Notes: generated by a model from the sequence alone, not told the origin. Positions 26,843 to 36,139 are shown, counted from the stretch's first letter. The stretch: DNA of 64,000 bases from an uncultured Rhodospirillales bacterium (GCA_903835235.1 CAILMF010000036.1:62001-126000), one strand, 5' to 3'. Program-made: numbers and translations.

Positions 26843-27792
26843 CCCAGCCGCGCCTGCAACACCTGCCGCTGCCGCTGTTCGCGGCGCCAATGGGCATCGG
26901 CGGCCTTGGCCTGGCCTGGCGGGAAGCCGCGCGCGGCCTCGGCGCGCCTGGCTTCATCGGGGAAGCGCTGTTGCTGCTGGCCACGCTGCTGTGGCTGGCG
27001 CTGGCCGGGCTGCACCTGGCCCGCGCGCTGCGCCACCCCGGGGCACTGGCGGCGGACCTGGTCCACCCGGTGCGCGCCGCCTTCGCCGGCACGGTCAGCA
27101 TCGGCCTGATGATCATCGCCGGCGGGCTGACCCCCTATGCCCCGGGGCTGGCGGCGGATGTCTGGCTCCTCGGCGTGGTCGCGCATCTCGGCATCGGCAC
27201 CTGGACGGTGCGGGGGCTGCTGCGCTCGCCGAAGCTGGCGGCGGTGCTGACGCCGCCGCTGTTGATCCCGCTGGTCGGCAATATCCTGGCGCCTGTCTTC
27301 GGCGCGCCGCTGGGCTTTCCGGCGCTGAACTGGATGCTGTTCGGCCTGGGCGCCTTCCTGTGGTTCATGCTGCAACCGCTGCTGCTGTACCGGCTGATCC
27401 TGGGCCCGGCGCTGCCGGCGGCGCTGCGCCCGGCGCTGGTGATCTTCCTGGCGCCCCCGGCCGTCGGCGCGCTGTCGCTCGCTGGGCTGACCGGTGGCTT
27501 CGGCCCCGGGCCATTGGCCTGCCTGGGCCTGGCGCTGCTGATGGCAGCTGTGATGCTGAGCCTGGTCGGCGACTTCGCCCGCGCGCCCTTCGCCATGTCC
27601 TGGTGGGGCTGGACCTTTCCCAGCGCCGCCTTCGCCAGCGCGCTGCAACAGGCGGCGCGGGCACATCCGGAGCCGTGGCAGGCGCCGCTGCTGTGGCTGG
27701 TGCTGCTGGCGGTCAGTGGCATCGTGGCGCTGGTGGCGGGCGCCACGCTGCAACGCTTGCTGGACGGCCGGCTGCTGGTGCCGGAAGGGTAG
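26839..27792 (+). CDS. TDT/SLAC1/TehA-family membrane channel or exporter
   Basis: A 317-residue protein with about ten hydrophobic helices. The opening LPLPLFAAPMGIGGLGLAWREAA is the family signature (the family covers TehA, SLAC1 anion channels, C4-dicarboxylate carriers and the Ssu1 sulfite exporter). The TTG start overlaps the SDR stop (TTGA); no ATG is available before M18. As the last gene of the operon it probably exports an anionic product or by-product of the pathway. Transport direction and ion are inferred only from family and context. Confidence 0.85.
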   Translation: MTQPRLQHLPLPLFAAPMGIGGLGLAWREAARGLGAPGFIGEALLLLATLLWLALAGLHLARALRHPGALAADLVHPVRAAFAGTVSIGLMIIAGGLTPYAPGLAADVWLLGVVAHLGIGTWTVRGLLRSPKLAAVLTPPLLIPLVGNILAPVFGAPLGFPALNWMLFGLGAFLWFMLQPLLLYRLILGPALPAALRPALVIFLAPPAVGALSLAGLTGGFGPGPLACLGLALLMAAVMLSLVGDFARAPFAMSWWGWTFPSAAFASALQQAARAHPEPWQAPLLWLVLLAVSGIVALVAGATLQRLLDGRLLVPEG

Positions 27793-27801
27793 CCTCCCGG
27801 G

Positions 27802-28869
27802 TTAAGGCAGCAGCGCCTCGGCCTCGGCCCAGACGCGCCGCACCACCTCGCCGGCCGGTTCCGACCGGGCCAGTGCGGCGCCCTGGCCGGCCCAGGTCTG
27901 CATCCGGGTGCTGTCATTCGCCGCCGCCGCCACGTCCCGCACCTTGGCGGTCAACGCGCGCTGCACTGGGTAGGGCGCCGGCGGCACCGCGCCGGCGAAG
28001 GCCTCCGTCACCTGGTTGCGCACGCTCCGCCCCAGCCGCCCGCTGAAGCCGCGCGTCAGCACGGTATCCTCCGGCCTGGTGCGGCCGACGGCCTCGGCAT
28101 AGGCCGGGTGCACCCCGGTTTCCGGGCAGCGCAGGAAGGCGGTGCCCAGCTGCACCGCGCTGGCGCCCAGCGTCAGCGCCGCCGCCACGGCCCGGCCATC
28201 CATGATACCGCCGGCCGCGACAACGGGCACGTCCAGCGCATCCGCCATCTGCGGCAGCAGCGCGAACAGGCCGACCAGCTGCTGCTCGGCAGCGGCGTTC
28301 ACGTAGCTGCCGCGATGCCCACCGGCCTCGGCGCCCTGGGCCACCACCGCATCGGCGCCGGCGGCCTGGGCGGCCAGCGCCTCGGCCACCGTGGTGGCAT
28401 TGGCGATCCACTTCATCCCGCGCGCCTTCATCTGCGCCACCACCGCCGGCGGGAACAGCCCCATGATGGAGCTGGCCGTGGCCGGCGCGGCCTCCAGCAT
28501 GGCCGCGCATTGCGCCTCGAAGTCCTGCAGGAAGGGGCCGGGGCCGGCCTCCGGCACCTCGGCGCCGGCCAGGCCGGAGAGCACCTGGCGCACCGCGGCC
28601 TCGTGCGCGGGGTCGCGCACCGGCGCGGCTTCAGGCACCCACAGGTTGATCTGGAAGGCGCCATTGCTGCTGCTGCGGAACGTGCTCACCCAGTCGCGGA
28701 TGCCGCGGGCGTCGCTCATCAGCGCGCCCAGCCCGCCCATGCCGCCGGCCCCGGCCACCGCCGCCGCCAGCGCGGGGGGCGAGGCGCTGGCCATCGGCGC
28801 CTGCAAGATCGGTACATGCAGGCCGAAGGCGGCGCAGAAGGCGGTGGCGCGGGCGCGGGCGTCGGTCAT
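27802..28869 (-). CDS. Nitronate monooxygenase-like FMN protein (2-nitropropane dioxygenase family)
   Basis: A 355-residue TIM-barrel flavoprotein. Motifs include PILQAPMA at 20-27, the catalytic-type His H185 (GAEAGGHRG), a phosphate-binding [10 protein letters not shown], and [11 protein letters not shown]. Class I nitronate monooxygenases oxidise propionate 3-nitronate and related toxins. Many relatives are instead FMN-dependent enoyl reductases, so the label is a family one. ATG at 28869 with GGGAGA 9 bases before; the frame extends to 28989 without support. It is the last gene in a leftward set after an aminotransferase (70-bp gap), and converges with the TDT gene. Confidence 0.88.
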   Translation of the reverse strand: MTDARARATAFCAAFGLHVPILQAPMASASPPALAAAVAGAGGMGGLGALMSDARGIRDWVSTFRSSSNGAFQINLWVPEAAPVRDPAHEAAVRQVLSGLAGAEVPEAGPGPFLQDFEAQCAAMLEAAPATASSIMGLFPPAVVAQMKARGMKWIANATTVAEALAAQAAGADAVVAQGAEAGGHRGSYVNAAAEQQLVGLFALLPQMADALDVPVVAAGGIMDGRAVAAALTLGASAVQLGTAFLRCPETGVHPAYAEAVGRTRPEDTVLTRGFSGRLGRSVRNQVTEAFAGAVPPAPYPVQRALTAKVRDVAAAANDSTRMQTWAGQGAALARSEPAGEVVRRVWAEAEALLP

Positions 28870-28939
28870 GTCGGGTCTCCCTTGGCGCCGAGCCTGCGGC
28901 GCAACGGCCGCCGGTACCAACGTAAAACCGGCGGGGCTG

Positions 28940-30097
28940 CTACCCGCGCAGCCGCGCCGGCACCTCGGCAATCGCCTCCAGCCCCACATTGGCGAAGGCC
29001 AGCCGCAGGTGGCGCTGCTGGCCGGGGCCGAAGAACGGGCCGGGCAGGCACATCAGCCCGCGCTCGGCCGCCAGCGTCTCGGCCGCCGCCATGGCGTCCG
29101 GTGCGTCCTCGGGCAGGCGCAGATAGGCGAAGTAGGCGCCCAGCGCGTCCAACCGCCAGCCTGGCAACTGCGCCACGGCACGACGAAAGGCTTCGGCGCG
29201 GCTGGCCATCAGGTCCCGATTGGCCTGGCGCCACGCCAGCAGCGCCGGCACCGCCCAGGCCAGGGCGTGCTGCGCGGCGCGGGGCGGGCAGATCTGCCAG
29301 GTGTCCAGCGCCTTGACCAACTCGGCGCGGAACGCCGGCCCGCACACCACGGCGCCAACCCGATGCCCAGGCACGCAATAGGCCTTCGAGAAGCTGTACA
29401 GGTGCACCACATGGTCGCGCCACGCCGGGTCCGCAAACAGCGCATGCGGTGGCGACTGCGCGACTGACAGAAAATCGCGGTAGGTCTCGTCGATCACCAG
29501 CCAGGCGTCGGCCTCGCGGCAGGCGGCGGCCAGGTCGGCGATCAGCGCCGGCGGATAGACCGCGCCGGTCGGGTTGTTCGGTGTCACCAGCACCAGCGCG
29601 CGGGCACCGGCCGCCAACAAGGCGCGGGCCTCGGCGGCGCTGGGCACGAAGCCCTGCTCGGCCAGGCAGGGCAGTGGCAGCACCTGGGCGCCCAGCATGG
29701 TCAGCGCCATCTGGTGATTGAAGTACCAGGGCGTCGGCAGCGCCACCTTGTCGCCCTGGCCGCAGATCACCGCCATGACCATGGAGAAGGCCAGATTGCC
29801 GCCGGCCGTGATCGCCACGTCGGCCGCCGACACCTCAGCGCCGTAGAAGCGGGTGATGTCCGCGGCCAGCGCAGCCCGCAGCACCGGGTCGCCGTCGATC
29901 GGCCCGTAGCCGGCCAGCCGCGCATCCCCGGCGGCGCGGGAAAGTTGCTCCAGCAGGGCAGGGTGGGGCGGGTAGCCCGGCACCGCCTGGGTCAGATCGA
30001 CAGCCGGCCCGGCCTGGCCGGCATAGCGCGCCGCCCAGGCGCGGGCCGCGGGAATCGCCGGCTCGGCGGTGGCCTGGATGCGCGGGGAAAGCCTCAC
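28940..30097 (-). CDS. PLP-dependent class I/II aminotransferase
   Basis: A 385-residue fold-type I PLP enzyme. The Schiff-base Lys is K238 ([14 protein letters not shown]). NNPTG (174-178) and D203/Y206 (DETYRD) hold the cofactor, and R245 should bind the phosphate. The GTG start overlaps the CoA-transferase stop (GTGA), the expected coupling. The family includes aspartate and aromatic aminotransferases; the amino donor is not predictable. Sitting between a CoA-transferase and a nitronate monooxygenase-like gene, it may handle an amino or oxo acid intermediate. Confidence 0.92.
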   Translation of the reverse strand: MRLSPRIQATAEPAIPAARAWAARYAGQAGPAVDLTQAVPGYPPHPALLEQLSRAAGDARLAGYGPIDGDPVLRAALAADITRFYGAEVSAADVAITAGGNLAFSMVMAVICGQGDKVALPTPWYFNHQMALTMLGAQVLPLPCLAEQGFVPSAAEARALLAAGARALVLVTPNNPTGAVYPPALIADLAAACREADAWLVIDETYRDFLSVAQSPPHALFADPAWRDHVVHLYSFSKAYCVPGHRVGAVVCGPAFRAELVKALDTWQICPPRAAQHALAWAVPALLAWRQANRDLMASRAEAFRRAVAQLPGWRLDALGAYFAYLRLPEDAPDAMAAAETLAAERGLMCLPGPFFGPGQQRHLRLAFANVGLEAIAEVPARLRG

Positions 30098-31290
30098 GCC
30101 GTCTTCGCCGCGCGGGCGTCCACCAGCGCGGCGATCTCGGCCGCGCTGTAGCCCAGCTCGCCCAGCACTTCAGCGGTATGCTCGCCCAGCCGCGGCACGT
30201 GGCGACGGATGCTGGCCGGGGTGCTCGCGAACTTGGTCGGCGGCCGGGCCACCCGCACCGTGCCTTCCGTCGGGTGCTCGCTGAGCGGGAACATCCCCAC
30301 CGCCTTCAAATGCGGCTGCTCCGTCACCTCGGTCTGCCGGGTGAAGGTGGTGTGCGGCACGTCGATGCTCAGCAGCAGCTCCTCCCACTCCGCATTGGTC
30401 CGGGTCTTCGAGATCTCCCGCATCGCGGCATAGACCTGGTCGATGTTCTGGCCGCGCTTCACCGGGTCCTGCACGCCCAGCTCCGCGATCAGCTCGGGGT
30501 GGCCCACGGCCTCGAAGAAGCGACACCAATTGGCGGTGGAATAGGGCAGCATGGTCAGCCAGCCGTCCTTGGTCTGGGCGGGCTTGCGGTGCTTCAGGCG
30601 CTTGTAGCCGGGCGGGCCCAGCACGGGCTCGAAGCTCATGCCGCCCAGCATGTCCACGCTGTTGAAGGCGGTCAGCGTCTCCAGCATCGGCACCTCCACC
30701 AGCTGGCCCTCGCCGCTGCGCTCGCGGTGGAACAGCGCGGCGCAGACCGCCTGCACCAAGGCCATGCCGGTCAGCTTGTCGGCCAGCAGGCTGGGCACGA
30801 AGGCCGGCTCGTCATCCGTGCCCATGGAACTGGCAAAGCCGCTGGCGGCCTGGATGATCTCGTCGAAGGCCGGGCGCGCCTTGTGCGGGCCGTCCTGGCC
30901 GAAGCCGGTGGCCACCGCGAAGACCAGCTTCGGGTTCAGCGCGCGGCAGGCCTCATAGCCGAAGCCCAGGCGGTCCATGCCGGCCGGGCGGATATTGGTC
31001 ACCAGCACGTCGATGCTCGGGATCAGCCGGCGCAGCACCTCCTTGGCGGCGGGCTGCTTCAGGTCCAGCGCCACGCTGCGCTTGTTGCGGTTGATCTGCA
31101 GGAAGACGCTGGCCATGCCCTTGTTGCGGAACAGCCCGGAATTCCGTGCCAGGTCGCCATCCAGGTTCTCCACCTTGATCACCTCGGCGCCCCAGTCGCC
31201 CAGGGTCTGGGTGGCGAAGGGGCCCAGCACCACGGCGGTGAGGTCGAGGATGCGGATGCCGGCCAGAGGTCCGGTAGCGGCGACGGTCAT
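30094..31290 (-). CDS. CaiB/BaiF family CoA-transferase (1 of 2)
   Basis: A 398-residue class III CoA-transferase that moves CoA between carboxylic acids through an aspartyl-CoA anhydride. The catalytic Asp is D143 (RPAFDEIIQAASG). The N-terminal GIRILDLTAVVLGPFATQTLGDWGAEVIKVE is the classic start of the family. AGGGAA stands 7 bases before the ATG. It is downstream of a Bug gene on the same strand (64-bp gap) and coupled to the aminotransferase. The context suggests that an imported carboxylate is activated to its CoA ester. Confidence 0.94.
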   Translation of the reverse strand: MTVAATGPLAGIRILDLTAVVLGPFATQTLGDWGAEVIKVENLDGDLARNSGLFRNKGMASVFLQINRNKRSVALDLKQPAAKEVLRRLIPSIDVLVTNIRPAGMDRLGFGYEACRALNPKLVFAVATGFGQDGPHKARPAFDEIIQAASGFASSMGTDDEPAFVPSLLADKLTGMALVQAVCAALFHRERSGEGQLVEVPMLETLTAFNSVDMLGGMSFEPVLGPPGYKRLKHRKPAQTKDGWLTMLPYSTANWCRFFEAVGHPELIAELGVQDPVKRGQNIDQVYAAMREISKTRTNAEWEELLLSIDVPHTTFTRQTEVTEQPHLKAVGMFPLSEHPTEGTVRVARPPTKFASTPASIRRHVPRLGEHTAEVLGELGYSAAEIAALVDARAAKTA

Positions 31291-31354
31291 GGGCGTTCCC
31301 TGCGCTTTCGTGACCGTATGAATACGGCGGGATCGCCGGGCCGACTACCGGTGT

Positions 31355-32323
31355 TCAGGAGGGCCGCAACCCCGCGGCGTCGGCGATGCCGGCCAGGCGC
31401 AGCAACTCCGCCTCGACGAAGGCGGCGAAGGCCGAGCCGGGCAGCCAATCCGCCGCGGCGCCCGAACGCAGCAGCATCTCCCGCACGCCGGCATCCTCCA
31501 GCGTGGCCTGGGCGGCGGCCTCCAGCCGGGCGGCCTCGGCCGCCGGCAGGCCGCGCGGCGCGGAAAAGCCGACCCAGCTTTCCAGCACCAGGCCGGGATA
31601 GCGCCGGTTCAGCGGTGGCAGCTCCGGCATGCCGGGGTCGGGGTCCTCGCTGGTCACCGCCAGCAGCCGCAGCCCGCCGGCGCCATGATGCGGCTGCAAC
31701 AGCGTCCGCAGGTCCACGATGAAGTCCAGCGCGCCGCTTTCGGCCGCGGCCACAACCTCTCCGGTGGTGCGATAGGCAATGTGCATGGCGGTGCCGCCGA
31801 TGGCGCCCAGCAGCATGGCGCCGGCCAGCTGGTAGGCCACGCTGCCCTGGCTGCTGCCGTAATTCGCCGCCGCCCCCTTGTCGCGCAGCAGCGCCACCAG
31901 GCCCGGGATGTCCCGCGCTGGGGAGGCAGCCGGCACCGCGATGGCGAAGCCGCCGGAGGCGAGCCGGGCCAGGTGGGTGAAGCTGGTGATGGGGTGGTAG
32001 GGCAGCGGCTTGACCAGCTGGGGCGCGATGGCCAGCGGCCCCAGGCTGGAATACAGCAGGGTGAGGCCGTCAGGCGCGGCCTGGGCCACGGTCTCGGCGG
32101 CCAGTACGCCGCCGGCGCTGGGGCGGTTCACCACCACCACCGGCTGGCCCCGCGCAGCGCCGAATGGGGCGGCATAGGTCCGGGCGGCGATATCGATGCC
32201 GGTGCCGGCGGCAGCCCCGACGAATAGCCGGATGGGTCTGGCCTGCGCGGTGCTGGAACCGGTCGCGACCAGGCCAAGCCCGGCAACGAGCAGTCGGCGA
32301 CGATGCTGGGGGGGGAGGGTCAT
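31355..32323 (-). CDS. Bug/TctC-type periplasmic solute-binding protein (2 of 8)
   Basis: A 322-residue TTT receptor. Signal peptide RRRLLVAGLGLVATGSSTAQA is followed by PIRLFVGAAAGTGIDIAARTYA and GQPVVVVNRPSAGGVLAAE, APDGLTLLYSS and IAYRTTGEVV. The first-lobe PGG motif is replaced by AAAGTG, a divergent variant. ATG at 32323 with AGGGGG close upstream. The frame runs on to 33991 across the thiolase gene, but that part is only its antisense. It is the first gene of the leftward Bug, CoA-transferase, aminotransferase and nitronate monooxygenase-like set. Confidence 0.93.
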   Translation of the reverse strand: MTLPPQHRRRLLVAGLGLVATGSSTAQARPIRLFVGAAAGTGIDIAARTYAAPFGAARGQPVVVVNRPSAGGVLAAETVAQAAPDGLTLLYSSLGPLAIAPQLVKPLPYHPITSFTHLARLASGGFAIAVPAASPARDIPGLVALLRDKGAAANYGSSQGSVAYQLAGAMLLGAIGGTAMHIAYRTTGEVVAAAESGALDFIVDLRTLLQPHHGAGGLRLLAVTSEDPDPGMPELPPLNRRYPGLVLESWVGFSAPRGLPAAEAARLEAAAQATLEDAGVREMLLRSGAAADWLPGSAFAAFVEAELLRLAGIADAAGLRPS

Positions 32324-32491
32324 CACCCCCTGCTCATACTCGCTCTGGTTGCCGCGTAACAAGTTTGATCGGATGACAGCCGCGGCGCCCACCCGCCAGG
32401 GGCACCGTTGCCCAACGCGCGGCCCGGCGGCATTGTGCGCGCCGCGCGGACCAATCGGGCCGCGGCAAGGGGTAGGGAGCGTGCGGATCGC

Positions 32492-33658
32492 ATGACCATC
32501 AAAGGAAAAGCCTATATCGCGGGGGCTTACGAGCATCCGACGCGGTTGGCGAAGGACAAGTCGGTGGCCCAGCTGCACGCCGAAAGCGCCGCCGGCGCGC
32601 TGCGTGACGCGGGCCTGACCAAGGACGACGTGGACGGCTATTTCTGCGCCGGCGACGCGCCGGGGCTGGGCCCGTTGGCCATGGCCGACTACATGAACCT
32701 GAAGCTGACCCACCTGGACAGCACCGATGTCGGTGGCTGCAGCTACATCAGCCATGTCAGCCATGCCGCCCAGGCCATTGCCATGGGCAAGTGCAAGGTG
32801 GCGCTGATCACGCTGGCCGGGCGCCCGCGGTCCGAAGGCCATTCCGGTGCCACCCCGCGCATGCGCGGCGCCGATGCACCGGACACCCAGTGGGAATTCC
32901 CGTTGGGCATCGCCACGGTGAACGCCTACGCCATGGTGGCCGCCCGCCACATGTATGAGTTCGGCACCACCAGCGAGCAGCTGGCCTGGGTCAAGGTGGC
33001 CGCCAGCCACCACGCCCAGCACAACCCGCACGCCATGCTGCGGGACGTGGTGACGGTGGAGCAGGTGGTGAACTCCCCGCTGATCGCCACCCCGCTGCAC
33101 CGGCTGGACTGCTGCGTCGTGAGTGACGGCGGCGGCGCCCTGGTCGTTGTCCACCCCGACATCGCCAAGACGCTGAAGCGCCCGATGATCAAGGTGCTGG
33201 GCGCCGGCGAGAGCATGAAGGGCCAGATGGGCGGCGCGGTTGACCTGACCTATTCCGCCGCGGTGCGCTCCGGCCCGATGGCGTTCAGCGAGGCCGGCGT
33301 GAAGCCGTCCGACATCAAGTACGCCAGCATTTATGATAGTTTCACCATCACCGTGGTGGTGCAGCTGGAAGACCTGGGCTTCTGCGAAAAGGGCAAGGGC
33401 GGCGCCTTCGTTGCCGACGGCAACCTGATCAGCGGCGTCGGCAAGCTGCCCTTCAACACGGATGGCGGCGGGCTGTGCAACAACCACCCGGCCAACCGCG
33501 GCGGCATCACCAAGGTGATCGAAGCCGTGCGCCAGGCGCGCGGCGAGGCCCACCCGGCGGTGCAGGTGAAGAATGCCGACCTGGTGCTGGCCCACGGCAC
33601 GGGCGGCCTGCTCGGCAGCCGCCACGGCGGCGCCACGCTTATTCTGGAACGGGAGTGA
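32492..33658 (+). CDS. Thiolase-superfamily protein (acetyl-CoA acetyltransferase/SCPx-like)
   Basis: A 388-residue non-canonical thiolase. The likely nucleophile is C83 (VGGCSYISHVSHA). The C-terminal region has HGTGGLLGSRHGGATL instead of the usual CxGGGxG, so the second catalytic Cys is missing. This pattern is common in SCPx-like and lipid-transfer thiolases found next to DUF35 proteins. ATG at 32492; the frame opens at 32408 without need. The DUF35 partner starts 6 bp after its stop. It diverges from the Bug gene at 32323, and both may share a promoter region. Chain-shortening of an acyl-CoA is the likely role. Confidence 0.9.
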   Translation: MTIKGKAYIAGAYEHPTRLAKDKSVAQLHAESAAGALRDAGLTKDDVDGYFCAGDAPGLGPLAMADYMNLKLTHLDSTDVGGCSYISHVSHAAQAIAMGKCKVALITLAGRPRSEGHSGATPRMRGADAPDTQWEFPLGIATVNAYAMVAARHMYEFGTTSEQLAWVKVAASHHAQHNPHAMLRDVVTVEQVVNSPLIATPLHRLDCCVVSDGGGALVVVHPDIAKTLKRPMIKVLGAGESMKGQMGGAVDLTYSAAVRSGPMAFSEAGVKPSDIKYASIYDSFTITVVVQLEDLGFCEKGKGGAFVADGNLISGVGKLPFNTDGGGLCNNHPANRGGITKVIEAVRQARGEAHPAVQVKNADLVLAHGTGGLLGSRHGGATLILERE

Positions 33659-33664
33659 TCGACC

Positions 33665-34063
33665 ATGGCCGGTAAGGAACGCGCGATCCCCGCGCCGGGC
33701 GTCAACCCCGAGACAGAAGTGTTCTGGAATGCGGCGAAGGAAGGCAAGTTCCTCCTGCGCAGCTGCGACGACTGCGGCAAGTCCCACTGGTATCCGCGGG
33801 CGGTCTGCCCGCATTGCCTCAGCGAGAAGACCAGCTGGAACGAGCACCCCGGCGGCGGCACGATCTACAGCGTCAGCGTCATGGCGCGTGCGCCGGAAGT
33901 CTACGCCGTGGCCTATGTGACGCTGGATGGCGGCCCGACGATGATGACCAACATCGTCGACTGCGACTTCAGCACGCTGAAGATTGGCCAAAAAGTAAAA
34001 CTGGTGTTCAAGCCGACCCAGGGGGAGGGCGCGCCGCCCTTCCCGATGTTCACCCCGGCCTGA
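33665..34063 (+). CDS. DUF35/Zn-ribbon OB-fold protein, thiolase partner
   Basis: A 132-residue protein with a rubredoxin-like zinc ribbon (C34, C37, C48, C51: SCDDCG...VCPHC) followed by an OB fold (TIYSVSVMARAPE...VAYVTLDGG...GQKVKLVF). Such proteins form complexes with SCPx-like thiolases or with MaoC-type hydratases, and the preceding gene is exactly such a thiolase. The 6-bp gap suggests stoichiometric co-expression. It ends in front of a strong convergent hairpin. Confidence 0.92.
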   Translation: MAGKERAIPAPGVNPETEVFWNAAKEGKFLLRSCDDCGKSHWYPRAVCPHCLSEKTSWNEHPGGGTIYSVSVMARAPEVYAVAYVTLDGGPTMMTNIVDCDFSTLKIGQKVKLVFKPTQGEGAPPFPMFTPA

Positions 34064-34072
34064 GCCGAGACC

Positions 34073-34099
34073 GCGCCGCCCGCCCCGTGCGGGCGGCGC
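34073..34099. terminator. Convergent hairpin between DUF35 and Bug genes
   Basis: An 11-bp perfect stem, GCGCCGCCCGC (34073-34083)/GCGGGCGGCGC (34089-34099), with loop CCCGT. It fills the 35-bp gap and touches the Bug stop codon. It is likely a bidirectional terminator, though no T tract follows. Confidence 0.6.
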
Positions 34100-35076
34100 T
34101 ACTCCGGTGGCCGCGCACCATACACCCGCGCCACGGCCGCCAGCTTTTCATGCAGCGCCCGCAGGTCCGCGCCGAATTGCGCCGGCGTCGAGGGTCGCGG
34201 CACCAGCCCCAGCCCGCGAAACCGCTCCACCACCTCCGGCACGGCGATGATCTGCTGCACCATGGCATTCAGCCTGGCCAGCAGTGGCGCCGGCATGCCC
34301 TTCCAGCCGAACATCCCGGGAAAGCCCTCCACCTCCAGCATCGGGAAGCCAGCCTCGCGGGCGGTTGGCACCTCCGGCGCGCGCGGTGCCCGCAGCCCCG
34401 GCGTCACCGCCAGCACGCGCAGCTTACCGTCCTGCGCCAGCGGTACCAGCGGGGTCAGCGGCTGCACCGTCATCGCCACGCGGCCGGCCGCGGTATCCGT
34501 CACCGCCTGGCTGGAAACCCGATAGCTGATGAAGGGCATGTCCAGCCCCTGCTGCTTCAGGAAGGCCAGGGTCAGCAGGTAGGTGCCGCCGGGCGCCGAG
34601 GACCAGCTGTACTTGCCCGGCTCCGCCCGCACCCGCGCGAACATTTCTGCCAGGGTCCGCCCAGGGAAGTCGCTGTGCACGGCATAGGCCAGGAAGTCGG
34701 TGCAGGTCGGCACAATCGGCACCAGGTCGGACCAGGTGTCGTAGGGCAGCCGGTCATGCATCAGCGGCAGCGTGGTGATGGTGCCGGCATTGGTGAAGAA
34801 CAGCGCCGTGCCGGGTGCCGCCTGGGTGAAGGCCTGGGTGCCGATCAGCCCATCCGCGCCCGGCCGCGCATCCACCGGGAAGGGCTGGCCCAGCCGCGCC
34901 GCCAGGCCATCCGCCACCAGCCGGGCCAATACATCGGTCGAGGTGCCGGGCGAGCCGGTCGAGATCATGCGGATCGGCTGGCTCGGCCAGCTTCCCTGCG
35001 CCTGGGCGCCGCGCGCCAGCAGCAGCGCGGGCAGCGCCAAGGTCGCACGGCGGCTGGCGCCAGGGCGTTGGGTCAT
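34099..35076 (-). CDS. Bug/TctC-type periplasmic solute-binding protein (3 of 8)
   Basis: A 325-residue TTT receptor. RRATLALPALLLARGAQA is a signal peptide. IRMISTGSPGTSTDVLARLVADGLA, GQPFPVDARPGADGLIG and a late VPTAREAGFPMLE are family motifs. I chose the ATG at 35076, with GGAGGA about 10 bases upstream. The frame reaches 35142 but that region lacks a signal-peptide character. It is alone on its strand, divergent from a polysaccharide deacetylase-like gene and convergent with the DUF35 gene. Confidence 0.93.
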   Translation of the reverse strand: MTQRPGASRRATLALPALLLARGAQAQGSWPSQPIRMISTGSPGTSTDVLARLVADGLAARLGQPFPVDARPGADGLIGTQAFTQAAPGTALFFTNAGTITTLPLMHDRLPYDTWSDLVPIVPTCTDFLAYAVHSDFPGRTLAEMFARVRAEPGKYSWSSAPGGTYLLTLAFLKQQGLDMPFISYRVSSQAVTDTAAGRVAMTVQPLTPLVPLAQDGKLRVLAVTPGLRAPRAPEVPTAREAGFPMLEVEGFPGMFGWKGMPAPLLARLNAMVQQIIAVPEVVERFRGLGLVPRPSTPAQFGADLRALHEKLAAVARVYGARPPE

Positions 35077-35174
35077 CAGGGCATTCCTCCGTTCCCACCA
35101 ATCTGCCCCGGTGCGGCGCGGCTTGTCCACGCGCCGCGCCAACCCTAACCTCGGCGGATCAGGAGAACGCCCGC

Positions 35175-36059
35175 ATGAGCATGGCCCCGCGCGACCGCCA
35201 CGAATATTCCGCCATTGTCGACCGCCCGCCGATGAAGCTGCCCGGCGGCAACCGCATGGTGGTCTGGAGTATCGTGAACCTGGAGGTCTGGGACATCTCC
35301 AAGCCCATGGCGCGCCAGGTGATCCCGGCGCCGACCGGCCAGGTGCTGCTGCCGGACGTGCCCAACTGGGGCTGGCATGAATACGGCATGCGCGTGGGCG
35401 TCTGGCGCTTCTTCAAGCTCTACGAAAAGCTCGGCATCGCGCCGACACTCAGCATCAATGCCCGCGTGGTGGAGGATTACGAGCGCGTGGCCAAGCAGGC
35501 GCTGGATGCCGGCTGGGAGTTCATGGGCCACAGCTGGGAACAGGGGCCGATCCACAAGGAAACCGACCAGCTGGCGATGATCATGCGCAGCCAGGACCGC
35601 TTGGAAAAATTCACCGGCAAGCGCCCGGTCGGTTGGCTTGGCCCGGGGCTGACGCAAACCTTCGAGACGCCGGAATTCCTGGTGGATGCGGGCGTGAAGT
35701 ACATCGGCGACTGGGTCTATGACGATGAGCCGACGACGATCCGCACCGAGAAAGGCCCGCTGGTGACGCTGCCCTACACGGTGGAGCTGAACGACATCCC
35801 CATGATGATCGTGCAGCATCATGAGAGCGACTACCTGCTCAAGCGCGCGATCGACCAGTTCGACCGGCTGTACGAGGAAAGCGCCGAACGAGCAAAAATC
35901 ATGTCGCTGGCCATCCACCCCTACATCTCCGGCCAGCCGCACCGGATCAAGTACCTGGAGAAGTTCTACGAACATGTCGCCAAGCACAGCGGCGTGTTGC
36001 ACTGGAACGGCGAGCAGATGCTGGACTGGTACCAGAAGGGCGCCGGCATCACCGGCTGA
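35175..36059 (+). CDS. Polysaccharide deacetylase-family hydrolase (PuuE-like)
   Basis: A 294-residue NodB-like barrel protein. It has features of the allantoinase/PuuE branch: an SIVNLEVWDI strand, GVWRFFKLYEKLGIAPTLSINARVVE, WEFMGHSWEQGP with the metal-type His, and KRPVGWLGPGLTQTFETPEFL. The first DD metal motif of classic deacetylases is not evident, so metal binding may differ. No signal peptide is seen, consistent with a cytosolic amidohydrolase. AGGAGA lies about 9 bases before the ATG. Divergent from the Bug gene, it may act on the imported cyclic amide or ureide. A strong hairpin follows. Confidence 0.88.
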   Translation: MSMAPRDRHEYSAIVDRPPMKLPGGNRMVVWSIVNLEVWDISKPMARQVIPAPTGQVLLPDVPNWGWHEYGMRVGVWRFFKLYEKLGIAPTLSINARVVEDYERVAKQALDAGWEFMGHSWEQGPIHKETDQLAMIMRSQDRLEKFTGKRPVGWLGPGLTQTFETPEFLVDAGVKYIGDWVYDDEPTTIRTEKGPLVTLPYTVELNDIPMMIVQHHESDYLLKRAIDQFDRLYEESAERAKIMSLAIHPYISGQPHRIKYLEKFYEHVAKHSGVLHWNGEQMLDWYQKGAGITG

Positions 36060-36067
36060 GCGACGGC

Positions 36068-36118
36068 CGGGAGGGGGCGGGGGATGCGCGCATGGGTAGC
36101 GCATCCCCGCCCCTCCCG
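36068..36118 (+). terminator. Long GC-rich terminator-like hairpin
   Basis: Left arm 36068-36089 (CGGGAGGGGGCG...) pairs over about 20 bp with the right arm 36099-36118 (GCGCATCCCCGCCCCTCCCG), with two bulged G and a 9-base loop. It begins 8 bp after the stop of the deacetylase-like gene. It has no T tract but is by far the strongest hairpin around. Confidence 0.65.
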
Positions 36119-36139
36119 AGCCAAGTCCGCATTAACATG

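Noticed and set aside
32324-33991. Extension of the Bug frame (31355-32323) into an 878-residue fusion
   Set aside because: The extra part is antisense to the thiolase-like gene and its promoter; a normal signal peptide begins at 32323.
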